Part shown: positions 1 to 6,526 of the stretch, piece after piece | Layout of the letters: each line of letters starts with the position of its first letter | Numbering within the stretch: the stretch's first letter is position 1 | Origin: Nevskia sp. | GTDB lineage: Bacteria > Pseudomonadota > Gammaproteobacteria > Nevskiales > Nevskiaceae | DNA length: 64,000 bases | Assembly: GCA_019689635.1 (NCBI GenBank) | Contig: JADGHB010000005.1 | Location: forward strand, 1 to 64,000 | Reading direction: 5' to 3' | The notes under the pieces: generated by a model | The model's database searches: none | The model's input: the letters and a program-made list of their open reading frames with translations, nothing else | What the model was told of the DNA's origin: nothing | Made by a program: the position numbers and the translations under genes

Positions 1-603
1 CTCCTGGCGCACGCCCGCGCCGGGCATGTGCGCTGGCGCGAAGGCGCGGTTTTCGCCGCAGCCGGGGTGGCCGGCGCCGCGGCTGGATCCGAACTCGGCC
101 AATGGATGGATGGCCAGCGGTTGCTGGCTTTGTTCGCCTTGCTGATGCTGGTGGTCGCCGCGTGGATGCTGCGACCGAGAGTGATCGCCGCCTGTGGCCC
201 GGTCCCACGACATGTGCGGACAAGGCTCGCGGTGACCGGCTTCGGCGCCGGTGCGCTTTCGGGATTTTTCGGCATCGGTGGCGGGTTTTTGATCGTTCCC
301 GGGCTGATGTACGCGGCGCGCATGCCGATTCTCGAGGCGATCGGTACTTCGCTGCTCGGCGTCGGCACGTTCGGATTGACGACCGCCGCCAACTATGCGC
401 GCTCCGGCCTGGTGGATTGGGCGCTGGCGGCGGTGTTCCTCGCCGGCGGCGTGGTCGGGGGCTGGTGCGGGGTGCGCACGGCGCGTTACCTGGCGAGTAC
501 TCGTGGCGCCTTGACCGCGGCGTTCTCCGCCATGATCGCGGGTGTGGCCGTGTACATGCTGATCCATGCCGCGCTGCCGGCCGCGGCTGCAGCCCAGCGC
601 TAG
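1..603 (+). CDS. TauE/SafE-family sulfite/sulfonate exporter, 5' truncated by window edge
   Basis: This is the C-terminal part (about 200 residues) of a membrane permease of the TauE/SafE family, which exports sulfite, sulfoacetate or other small anions. The frame is open from base 1, so the real start lies outside the window. Visible are alternating hydrophobic segments and the family's glycine-rich GxxSGFFGIGGG motif, which opens the second repeat. The context (sulfur permeases and sox genes downstream) makes sulfite export after sulfur oxidation the likely job; that substrate is inferred from neighbours. The next gene is convergent and ends 9 bases away. Confidence 0.85.
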   Translation, partial: LLAHARAGHVRWREGAVFAAAGVAGAAAGSELGQWMDGQRLLALFALLMLVVAAWMLRPRVIAACGPVPRHVRTRLAVTGFGAGALSGFFGIGGGFLIVPGLMYAARMPILEAIGTSLLGVGTFGLTTAANYARSGLVDWALAAVFLAGGVVGGWCGVRTARYLASTRGALTAAFSAMIAGVAVYMLIHAALPAAAAAQR

Positions 604-612
604 CTCGCGAAC

Positions 613-882
613 TCAACCGTATTTCGCCAGGATCCTGGCCACGTGCAGGCCCACCTGCCGCGCGGCATCCTTGCTGGACGCGTTGGAGATTTCCAGTTCC
701 ATGTTGCAGGCGAGCATCTCGTAGAACGCGCGATCGAGGGCTCGGCGTGCGGCAGCCACCTGCTGCACCACCGTTTCGCAATCCAGCTTGCGCTCGATCA
801 TCCCCTGGATGCCGCGCAACTGTCCCTCGATGCGACGCAGGCGCGCGAGCATGCTGCGACGATGGACTTCTTCCTGGTTCAC
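613..882 (-). CDS. CsoR/RcnR/FrmR-family (DUF156) transcriptional repressor, probable sulfur-island regulator
   Basis: A small all-helical DNA-binding protein with the family hallmark RLRRIEGQLRGI near its N-terminus. I chose a GTG start at 882, giving 89 residues, because GGAG lies 7 bases upstream (890-893) and the length matches the family. An in-frame ATG at 921 would add 13 residues but abuts the operator. With this start the sensing cysteine is Cys35, as in CsoR, CstR and FrmR. The usual His at 60/61 is Asn60, and the second CsoR/CstR cysteine is replaced by Glu64, as in FrmR; an extra Cys59 is present. Family members sense Cu(I), Ni/Co, formaldehyde or persulfides. The surrounding sulfur genes argue for a reactive-sulfur signal, which is inference. 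It is transcribed divergently from the first YeeE/YedE pair. Confidence 0.85.
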   Translation of the reverse strand: MNQEEVHRRSMLARLRRIEGQLRGIQGMIERKLDCETVVQQVAAARRALDRAFYEMLACNMELEISNASSKDAARQVGLHVARILAKYG

Positions 883-921
883 GCTGGTTCTCCGCTGCGA
901 GGGGCTCGCCCGTTTCGCCAT

Positions 922-937
922 ATACCCTACCTAGTAT
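922..937. promoter_or_regulatory. Operator-like site 1, ATACC-N6-AGTAT
   Basis: An imperfect inverted repeat in the divergent intergenic region. It matches three other sites in this window (2048-2066, 4272-4287, 10143-10158) with the same half-site spacing. On the minus strand TATACT (933-938) is a good -10 for the repressor gene. On the plus strand TATAGT (937-942) with a weak -35 at 914-919 would place the site in the 17-base spacer of a promoter for the first permease pair. The TACC/GGTA architecture resembles the TACT-tract-AGTA sites of RcnR. Autoregulation is inferred. Confidence 0.6.
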
Positions 938-1056
938 ATAGTGTTCGCGTCGCCGCCGGAGTTCCTTGAGATTATATCCATAGACCTTTTCGCGCTAAGC
1001 GGATGGTGCGCGGCGGGATCAATAACATTGCAATCGCAGACAGTGAGGAGGAGCCG

Positions 1057-1491
1057 ATGGTCTGGGATGCACATAGCGCCTTGAACGGTCTGGTCGGCGG
1101 CGTGATGATCGGCCTGGCCGCAGGCGTGTTGATGCTGTTCAATGGCCGGATCGCCGGCATCAGCGGGATTCTCAGCGGTCTAGCCTTCAACCGCGTGCCC
1201 GGCCAGCGCGGTTGGCAGGCGCTGTTCGCGTTCGGCCTGATCGCCGGTGCGGCGGCGTACGCGCTGCTGGCCGGGGAGCGCCTGGCGGTGCACCTGCAGA
1301 CGGGCTGGTTCGGCATGGGGCTGGCCGGGGTGCTGGTCGGCTTCGGAACCAGCATGGCGGGCGGCTGCACCTCGGGTCACGGCGTGTGCGGGCTCAGTCG
1401 CTTCTCGGTGCGCTCGCTGACGGCGACGCTGGTGTTCATGTCCGTCGCCGGCCTCACCGTATTTCTGATCCACGGGCGGGCCGGTCGATGA
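1057..1491 (+). CDS. YeeE/YedE-family sulfur permease, first half-protein
   Basis: A 144-residue integral membrane protein with about four hydrophobic segments and the signature GGCTSGHGVCG, the conserved Cys-Gly motif of YeeE/YedE (TsuA/PmpA-type) transporters that move thiosulfate or other sulfur species. The ATG at 1057 is preceded by a strong GAGGAGGAG ribosome site; an earlier in-frame GTG at 1003 lacks one. Its stop overlaps the start of the next gene (ATGA), so the two are translationally coupled and probably form one transporter from two half-proteins. The exact substrate cannot be read from sequence. Confidence 0.85.
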   Translation: MVWDAHSALNGLVGGVMIGLAAGVLMLFNGRIAGISGILSGLAFNRVPGQRGWQALFAFGLIAGAAAYALLAGERLAVHLQTGWFGMGLAGVLVGFGTSMAGGCTSGHGVCGLSRFSVRSLTATLVFMSVAGLTVFLIHGRAGR

Positions 1492-1955
1492 ACGCGGTGA
1501 CCGCAGCGATCGCAGGACTGCTGTTCGGTTTCGGCCTCTCCCTGTCGGGCATGGTCGATCCCGCCCGGGTGGTGGGGTTTCTCGACGTCGCCGGACGCTG
1601 GGATCCAACCTTGGCCTTCGTCATGGGTGGCGCAGTGCTGACCACCACCCCGATCTACTGGTTCGTGCGCCGCTTGCGGGCGCCGCTGCTAGCGCCGAGT
1701 TTCGTGTTGCCGACCAAGACCCGCGTGGACCGCAACTTGCTCGCCGGCGCCGCGATTTTCGGCGTCGGCTGGGGAATTTCCGGATTGTGCCCCGGTCCGG
1801 CGATCGCCGATCTCGCGCACCCCAGCGGACCGCTGGCCTTGTTCCTCGCCGGCATGCTCGCTGGGACCTGGCTGGACCGCCGTCTGCGCCAATCGGCCGA
1901 TACCAGACCGGCGCGCGGCGATCGGGCGGATCCGGCCCAGGCACCGATCTCCTGA
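1488..1955 (+). CDS. YeeE/YedE-family sulfur permease, second half-protein (DUF6691 type)
   Basis: A 155-residue membrane protein that partners the preceding half-permease; the genes overlap by 4 bases. It has the family motif GLCPGPAI in the second half and a GxxLSGMxDP motif near the N-terminus, typical of PmpB/DUF6691 subunits. Known relatives carry thiosulfate or related sulfur anions with relay cysteines. The C-terminal 25 residues are hydrophilic and Arg/Asp-rich, so they should be a cytoplasmic tail. Expression probably starts at the divergent promoter near 940. Confidence 0.82.
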   Translation: MNAVTAAIAGLLFGFGLSLSGMVDPARVVGFLDVAGRWDPTLAFVMGGAVLTTTPIYWFVRRLRAPLLAPSFVLPTKTRVDRNLLAGAAIFGVGWGISGLCPGPAIADLAHPSGPLALFLAGMLAGTWLDRRLRQSADTRPARGDRADPAQAPIS

Positions 1956-2040
1956 TCGTCGCCTCGATTCCTGGCGGACGAGGTGCGCGTTCCGCGTGCG
2001 GGCAATATAAATTTTTAACGGGGGGCAAAAATCATTTGAA

Positions 2041-2069
2041 TCGATAGTACCTACCCAGGTAGGTATATT
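2041..2069 (+). promoter_or_regulatory. Promoter with perfect operator palindrome (site 2) for the transketolase-like gene
   Basis: TACCTACC-CA-GGTAGGTA at 2048-2065 is a perfect inverted repeat with 8-base arms. It contains two overlapping copies of TACC-N6-GGTA, starting at 2048 and 2052. A plausible promoter brackets it: TCGATA (2041-2046), a 17-base spacer, and TATATT (2064-2069). Repressor binding would cover both the spacer and the -10 box. This is the most symmetrical of the four sites in the window. Confidence 0.65.
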
Positions 2070-2119
2070 GGCCGCCAACGAGCATCCGCCGGCATCGTTC
2101 CGCGCGGAGAGGAGGAGGC

Positions 2120-4246
2120 ATGAAGATCGTGAGCGACGGCACGATCGCGCGGCCAAGTCACGGCGCCGGCGCCGCGGCGCACGCCGGTCCACTGGCGTAT
2201 GGCGTGGAAGTCGCCGGCCCTGGATTCGGCTTGGAACCTTGCCGGGTGGAGTATTCCGAACTGGCCCACGCGCTGCGCGTGCTGGCGCTGGACACCGTCG
2301 AATGCGTGGGATGCGACGGGGCGGCGTCCCTGGGTATGGCCGATGCCTTGAGCGTGCTGGCCGCGCGCTTTCTCAAGTTCGATCCGGACGATCCGGCCTG
2401 GCCGGACCGCGATCGCTTGCTGATCGCGGCCGGGGCGTGCGCGCCGCTGCGGTCGGCGCTGCTGCGTGTGACCGGCTATCCCGGCGCGACGGCGACGCCG
2501 CAGCGCGAGCTACCGCCGTGGATCGATTCCCCGGCGACGACGGGATCCGACTGCGCGCCCGGAGGGGAGGTTCCAAGCGGAACGCCCGGATTGGTGCTGG
2601 CGCATGCGGTGGGCATGGCGCTGGCCGAGCGCATGCTCGCTGCACGATACGGTTCCGATTTGATCGACCACTACACTTATGTCCTGGCCGACGAAGCCTG
2701 TTTGATGCAGGGCGTGGGGCACGAAGCCGCTTCGCTCGCCGGCCATCTGCGCCTCAACCGGCTGATCGTCCTGTTCGACGACCGCCGCGCGCCGCAGACC
2801 ACCGCCTGTTCGGACGACCACCTCGAGCACTTCGTGTCCATGGGCTGGTCGGTGAAGCGCGTCGATGGGCACGATCCCCACAGCATCGCGCAGGCCCTGG
2901 ACGCGGCGCGCGACGGCCATCGCCCCACGCTCATCGCCTGCTGCACACGAGGCGAACCTGCCGGGCGCAAAGAGACGGACGGCGAGTCGATCGTTGAGCG
3001 CGACGACGTGGCCACGGCGGCAGCCGAGCGCCGACGCCTCGGCTGGCCGCCGGCCGCCTTCGAAATCCCCCCGATGATCGCGCGGGCCTGGCGCAAAGTG
3101 GCCGAGCGCGGCGCGGCGGCTCGCGCAGCCTGGAACGCGCGATTGCATGCACTCGACGAAGGCGAACGCGCCAGCTTCCTGAATCGGCTCGCTGGCGAAC
3201 TCGCGCCGGCGATCGGCGAAACGCTGCGTCGCTATGCGCAGGGCGACACGGGTTCGTCGATGGAAATCTCGCCGGGTGCATGGAGTCGGGAGCTGCTCGA
3301 GGCTTTGGCGGCGGCGCAGGACAACGTGTTCGTGGCCACGAGTGGCCCGGCGGACGGCACGCACCGTCGCTTGGCAAATCTTCCTGCACTCGACGGCGAA
3401 GATTTCACCGGACGCTGTCTGCATCTTGGTGCGCGCGAGCAGGCGCTGCCCGCAGTGCTGACTGGCATCGCCTTGCACGGCGGTTTCATTCCCGTGGGCG
3501 CAAGCGCGCTGGCCACGGCGGACTTCGGCCGGGCGGCGATACGCCGGTCGGCGGCGCTGCGACGACGCGTCATCTATGCGATGAACGACGATGCAGGCGT
3601 CTGTGGCGAAGCCGTGGCGTCGTTGCCCGCGTTGCCTGTCGAGCAACTCGCCGCGCTGCGCACCATTCCGGGATTGATTGTCATCCGTCCGATGGACGCG
3701 GTCGAGACCGCCGAGGCCTGGGAGATGGTGCTGAATACGCTGCACGCGCCGACGGTCCTGTGTCTGTCGGAGCGGCCCTTGCCCCGCCTGCGCTCGACGC
3801 CGTCCGAAACCAACCGCACGGCACGCGGGGGCTATGTGCTACGGCACGCGCGGCAGCCGCGCCACGCCACGCTGCTCGCCACCGGGCCGGAAGTGGCCTT
3901 GGCAAGCCTGGCGGCGGAACGCCTGGAGGCGGAGGGCATCAACACCGCAGTGGTGTCGCTGCCGTGCTTCGCGCTGTTCGCGGCGCAGTCCGCCGACTAC
4001 CGTGCGCGCGTGCTGGGTGACGCGCCGCGTTTCGCGATCGAGGCCGGGACGCGCGACGGTTGGGATCGCTGGCTGGCCGCGGACGACGAGTTCATCGATG
4101 CGCAGCGCTGCGGTCCGCCCTCGACACTGGCAACCGCGGCCGGCCGTAGCCGTGCGGCGGAATACATCGCCGCCGTGGTGCGGCGGCGCATGGCCGATCG
4201 TCCCCGGCGCGCTGCCGCAAGCGGCGGTCCGCCCGCGCGCGCTTGA
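2120..4246 (+). CDS. Full-length transketolase homologue lacking cofactor and catalytic residues (probable pseudoenzyme)
   Basis: A 708-residue protein that aligns along its whole length with transketolase: N-terminal ThDP domain about 45-370, middle domain about 385-560, C-terminal domain about 565-690. Recognisable segments include LGMADALSVL, GMALAERMLAARY, DHYTYVL, GHEAASLAG and GIALHGGF. The working residues are gone. The ThDP/Mg GDG motif is ADE (190-192) and its partner Asn is Arg222. The active-site histidines known as 26, 66 and 100 in E. coli TktA align with Asp66, Ala106 and Thr140. The GPLGQG loop is GTPGLV, and the THDSIGLGEDGPTHQP region is rewritten without His. Only Glu439, matching the catalytic Glu411, remains. 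There is no stop or frameshift over 708 codons, and the gene has AGGAGG before its ATG and its own operator, so this looks selected rather than decaying. Its role is unknown; sensing or scaffolding in sulfur metabolism is speculation. Confidence 0.8.
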   Translation: MKIVSDGTIARPSHGAGAAAHAGPLAYGVEVAGPGFGLEPCRVEYSELAHALRVLALDTVECVGCDGAASLGMADALSVLAARFLKFDPDDPAWPDRDRLLIAAGACAPLRSALLRVTGYPGATATPQRELPPWIDSPATTGSDCAPGGEVPSGTPGLVLAHAVGMALAERMLAARYGSDLIDHYTYVLADEACLMQGVGHEAASLAGHLRLNRLIVLFDDRRAPQTTACSDDHLEHFVSMGWSVKRVDGHDPHSIAQALDAARDGHRPTLIACCTRGEPAGRKETDGESIVERDDVATAAAERRRLGWPPAAFEIPPMIARAWRKVAERGAAARAAWNARLHALDEGERASFLNRLAGELAPAIGETLRRYAQGDTGSSMEISPGAWSRELLEALAAAQDNVFVATSGPADGTHRRLANLPALDGEDFTGRCLHLGAREQALPAVLTGIALHGGFIPVGASALATADFGRAAIRRSAALRRRVIYAMNDDAGVCGEAVASLPALPVEQLAALRTIPGLIVIRPMDAVETAEAWEMVLNTLHAPTVLCLSERPLPRLRSTPSETNRTARGGYVLRHARQPRHATLLATGPEVALASLAAERLEAEGINTAVVSLPCFALFAAQSADYRARVLGDAPRFAIEAGTRDGWDRWLAADDEFIDAQRCGPPSTLATAAGRSRAAEYIAAVVRRRMADRPRRAAASGGPPARA

Positions 4247-4271
4247 CAGGCCGCTCGAATCCGAGTACCAA

Positions 4272-4287
4272 TTACCTAGAGGGGTAT
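4272..4287. promoter_or_regulatory. Operator-like site 3, TTACC-N6-GGTAT
   Basis: Located 66 bases before the second YeeE/YedE pair. It has the same half-sites and N6 spacing as sites 1, 2 and 4. A TATATA box at 4289-4294 follows directly and may be the -10, though no convincing -35 is visible at normal spacing. The intergenic gap is only about 100 bases, so the site most likely controls the permease pair. Confidence 0.58.
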
Positions 4288-4352
4288 GTATATAACCCCA
4301 GCGTCGAGCAGCGCGAGACTCGCCGCGGCGCAAATCGGAGGAGAAACATTCG

Positions 4353-4868
4353 ATGACCCCACAACCGCGTCCGCTATGGAATCCCTACCTGGCCGGCCTG
4401 GTGCTCGGCTTGGGATTGTTGTTGACGTTCGTGCTCACCGGTCACGGGCTCGGCGCGAGCGGTTTCACCACCGCGCTCGCGGCATCGGCGAGCAAGACGC
4501 TGGCCCCGTCGGCGACGGCGGCGAACGCCTACTTCGGCCCGATGACCGCGTCGCACAATCCGCTCGATTCCTGGATCACCTGGGAAGTGATCGGCCTGGC
4601 GCTGGGTGCTTTGGCCTCCGCCGTGTTCGCCGGCCGTTTTCGCCTGAGTCTGGATGGACCCTCGCGCTTGCCGCGTGCGCGCCGGCTCGCCTTGGCGCTC
4701 GTCGGCGGCGCGGTGTCGGGATTCGGCGCGCGCGTTTCGCTCGGCTGCACCAGCGGCCTGGGACTGTCCGGATCGGCGGTGCTGGCCACGGCGGGCTTTC
4801 TGTTTCTGATCGGGTTCTTCGGCGCCGGTGTCGGCATCGGCTTGCTCATGAAGAGGTACTGGCAATGA
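4353..4868 (+). CDS. YeeE/YedE-family sulfur permease, first half-protein (second pair)
   Basis: A 171-residue membrane protein with the motif SLGCTSGLGLSG, equivalent to GGCTSGHG in the first pair, and about four hydrophobic segments. It is longer than the first-pair protein and has an extra N-terminal hydrophobic stretch and periplasmic-looking loop (residues about 45-70). GGAGG lies 11 bases upstream of the ATG. It overlaps the next gene by four bases (ATGA), as in the first pair. The two pairs are divergent in sequence, so they may handle different sulfur substrates or act in opposite directions. Confidence 0.85.
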   Translation: MTPQPRPLWNPYLAGLVLGLGLLLTFVLTGHGLGASGFTTALAASASKTLAPSATAANAYFGPMTASHNPLDSWITWEVIGLALGALASAVFAGRFRLSLDGPSRLPRARRLALALVGGAVSGFGARVSLGCTSGLGLSGSAVLATAGFLFLIGFFGAGVGIGLLMKRYWQ

Positions 4869-5473
4869 CTTTCCCACTCGGATATACGGGCGTCGTTTCG
4901 GGGCTGGTCAGCGGCTTGATCTTCGGCTACGCGCTCGAGAACGCAGGATTCGCCAGCGCTTGCAAGCTGACCGCGCAACTGCGCTTTCAGGACTGGGCGG
5001 TATTCAAGGTCATGTTCACCGCCATCCTGGTCAGCGCGACCGGGTTGTACCTGCTGCAAGCCCTCGGTCTGATGAGCGCAAGCGACATCTACATTCCAAC
5101 GGTGTTCCTCTGGGCAACCTTGCTGGGCGGCGTCGGGGTGGGGGCCGGCATGAGTATCGGCGGTTATTGTCCCGGCACCTCGGTGGTGGCTTTTTGCTCG
5201 GGGCGGCTGGATGGATTGATGTTCTTCCTCGGACTGGTGCTGGGAACGGTGGTGTTTGCCGGCGCCTACGACTGGCTCAAACCCATGTTGGAAGCTCTGC
5301 CAGGACCGCAAGCGCAGACTTTGCCGCAGCTCTTGCACCTGCCGACGTGGGCCGTCCTGGCGATCTTGTTCCTGGTCGCCATCGCCGTCGGGCGTATGAC
5401 GCGCCGCGCTTCAGACGCCATGCCGGCCTCGCCGGCGACGGCCGCCCGCGGACCCATGCCCCAGGGTTCTTAA
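4865..5473 (+). CDS. YeeE/YedE-family sulfur permease, second half-protein (second pair)
   Basis: A 202-residue membrane protein with the family motif GGYCPGTSVVAFCSG, containing two nearby cysteines, plus Cys33 in the N-terminal GFASACKL segment. The ATG at 4865 overlaps the stop of the preceding half-protein. Relatives form the thiosulfate channel of TsuA-type carriers, in which conserved cysteines pass the substrate through the membrane. The hydrophilic C-terminus (about 30 residues, Ala/Pro/Arg-rich) is likely cytoplasmic. Confidence 0.83.
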   Translation: MTFPLGYTGVVSGLVSGLIFGYALENAGFASACKLTAQLRFQDWAVFKVMFTAILVSATGLYLLQALGLMSASDIYIPTVFLWATLLGGVGVGAGMSIGGYCPGTSVVAFCSGRLDGLMFFLGLVLGTVVFAGAYDWLKPMLEALPGPQAQTLPQLLHLPTWAVLAILFLVAIAVGRMTRRASDAMPASPATAARGPMPQGS

Positions 5474-5498
5474 GGGTTCGCTTTTTCAGGAGCAACTC

Positions 5499-5762
5499 AT
5501 GAAATCTCGCAAGAGCCTCCCGCGATCGCGAAAAAAATCTTTGGCAGACCGCCTCAGCGCGCTGACCGTGGCGTTGGCGGCGGTGGCGCCCTTGCCGATG
5601 GCGATCGGCGCCGCCGTCGCGCCGTTTCCCGCCTCGGCGGCTCAGAATCCTTGCGCCGGCAATCCTTGTGCGCCCAAGCCCTGCGCGCCCAAGCCGCCGG
5701 CCGGGCCGCAAAACCCCTGTGCCCCGGCGCCGAAAAAACCCACCAATCCTTGCGGGATCTGA
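5499..5762 (+). CDS. Small secreted Cys-Pro repeat protein (NPCAPK-type repeats)
   Basis: An 87-residue protein with a basic N-terminus, a long hydrophobic signal segment (about 20-47) ending in ASA, and a mature part built from Pro-Cys units: NPCAGNPCAPKPCAPK, then NPCAPAPKK and NPCGI. Six cysteines all follow proline. Such repeats are usually disordered, and the cysteines could bind soft metals or carry persulfide in the periplasm; this is inference. It lies 25 bases after the second permease pair with AGGAG upstream, so it probably belongs to the same operon. I do not recognise a named family with certainty. Confidence 0.72.
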   Translation: MKSRKSLPRSRKKSLADRLSALTVALAAVAPLPMAIGAAVAPFPASAAQNPCAGNPCAPKPCAPKPPAGPQNPCAPAPKKPTNPCGI

Positions 5763-5767
5763 TCGGT

Positions 5768-6526
5768 ATGGATGCGGCCGGCCCCGGTGTTCATGGAAGC
5801 AACGGCCGCATGAGTCTAAAAGGCGAGGAGTTGCTGGCGGTTCTACGCCAGTTGCCCCGCGACCGGCTGCTGAGGATGAGATCGGCGGGCGCGGAGGTGG
5901 TGGAGTGCATGAGGAGACTGGCCGCGCGCGGGAGCAGTGTCGCCGCGGAATTGATCGGCGGCCAGCGTCCAGCCCAAGCCTGGGATCATTATCCCAGCGG
6001 TGACGCCGTCGATCCACGGCGGCGCATCCGGTATTACTACCATTGTCACGGCCGCAGGCCGCCGCCTTTACCGGGCGAGCACGGGCATTTCCATTTGTTC
6101 TGCGAGAGTAATCCCTCGGCACGCGGCAGCGCGCCGACGCTGGTGCATCTGGCTGCGCTGTCGGTGGACGCGCACGGGCTGCCCATCCGCGTTTTCACCG
6201 CCAACCGTTGGGTCACGGATGGCGCGTGGCGATCCGCACGCACCCTTGCGCGTCACCTGGAAGGGTTCCGCGTACGCACGCGGCATTCTTCGGTGCTGGT
6301 CGACCGCTGGCTGTCCGCGGTGGTTCGCCTGTTCTACCCTCAGCTGTGCCTGATCCTTGAACGCCGTGATGCGCGCCTGCGGCGCCTGAGCACGGCGCGT
6401 TCCAGGCACCGCGTGTTCGCCGATCGCCGGATCCCGGTCTTGAGTGCCTGCCGCATCTCGCTGTCCTGGCAGTTTCAGGCGCTCGAGCGCGCGCTTGCGA
6501 AATCGCACACGGAGAGAATGACATGA
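5768..6526 (+). CDS. Conserved hypothetical protein with His/Cys motif (possibly DUF6969)
   Basis: A 252-residue, Arg-rich soluble protein. Its centre has the motif YYYHCHG, then PGEHGHFHLF about 10 residues later, which looks like a metal-binding cluster. The pattern reminds me of the family called DUF6969, a tentative recognition from memory. There is no signal peptide or membrane segment. An alternative ATG at 5810 (MSLKGEELL) has GGAAG upstream and may be the true start. The stop overlaps the start of the rhodanese gene, indicating one transcript with the sulfur genes around it. Function unknown. Confidence 0.65.
   Translation: MDAAGPGVHGSNGRMSLKGEELLAVLRQLPRDRLLRMRSAGAEVVECMRRLAARGSSVAAELIGGQRPAQAWDHYPSGDAVDPRRRIRYYYHCHGRRPPPLPGEHGHFHLFCESNPSARGSAPTLVHLAALSVDAHGLPIRVFTANRWVTDGAWRSARTLARHLEGFRVRTRHSSVLVDRWLSAVVRLFYPQLCLILERRDARLRRLSTARSRHRVFADRRIPVLSACRISLSWQFQALERALAKSHTERMT

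Noticed and set aside
883-921. N-terminal extension of the CsoR-family protein from ATG 921
   Set aside because: The ATG is directly against the operator and has a poor ribosome site, while GTG 882 has GGAG at 7 bases and gives the normal family length.
2120-4246. Transketolase-like gene as an ordinary decaying pseudogene
   Set aside because: 708 codons are open with no frameshift, the fold-defining segments are conserved and the promoter holds a perfect operator. Loss of active-site residues alone does not indicate decay.
5645-5760. Repeats at the end of the 87-residue gene as a CRISPR or DNA repeat
   Set aside because: The repetition is of short codon units encoding Pro-Cys motifs within one reading frame, without spacers.
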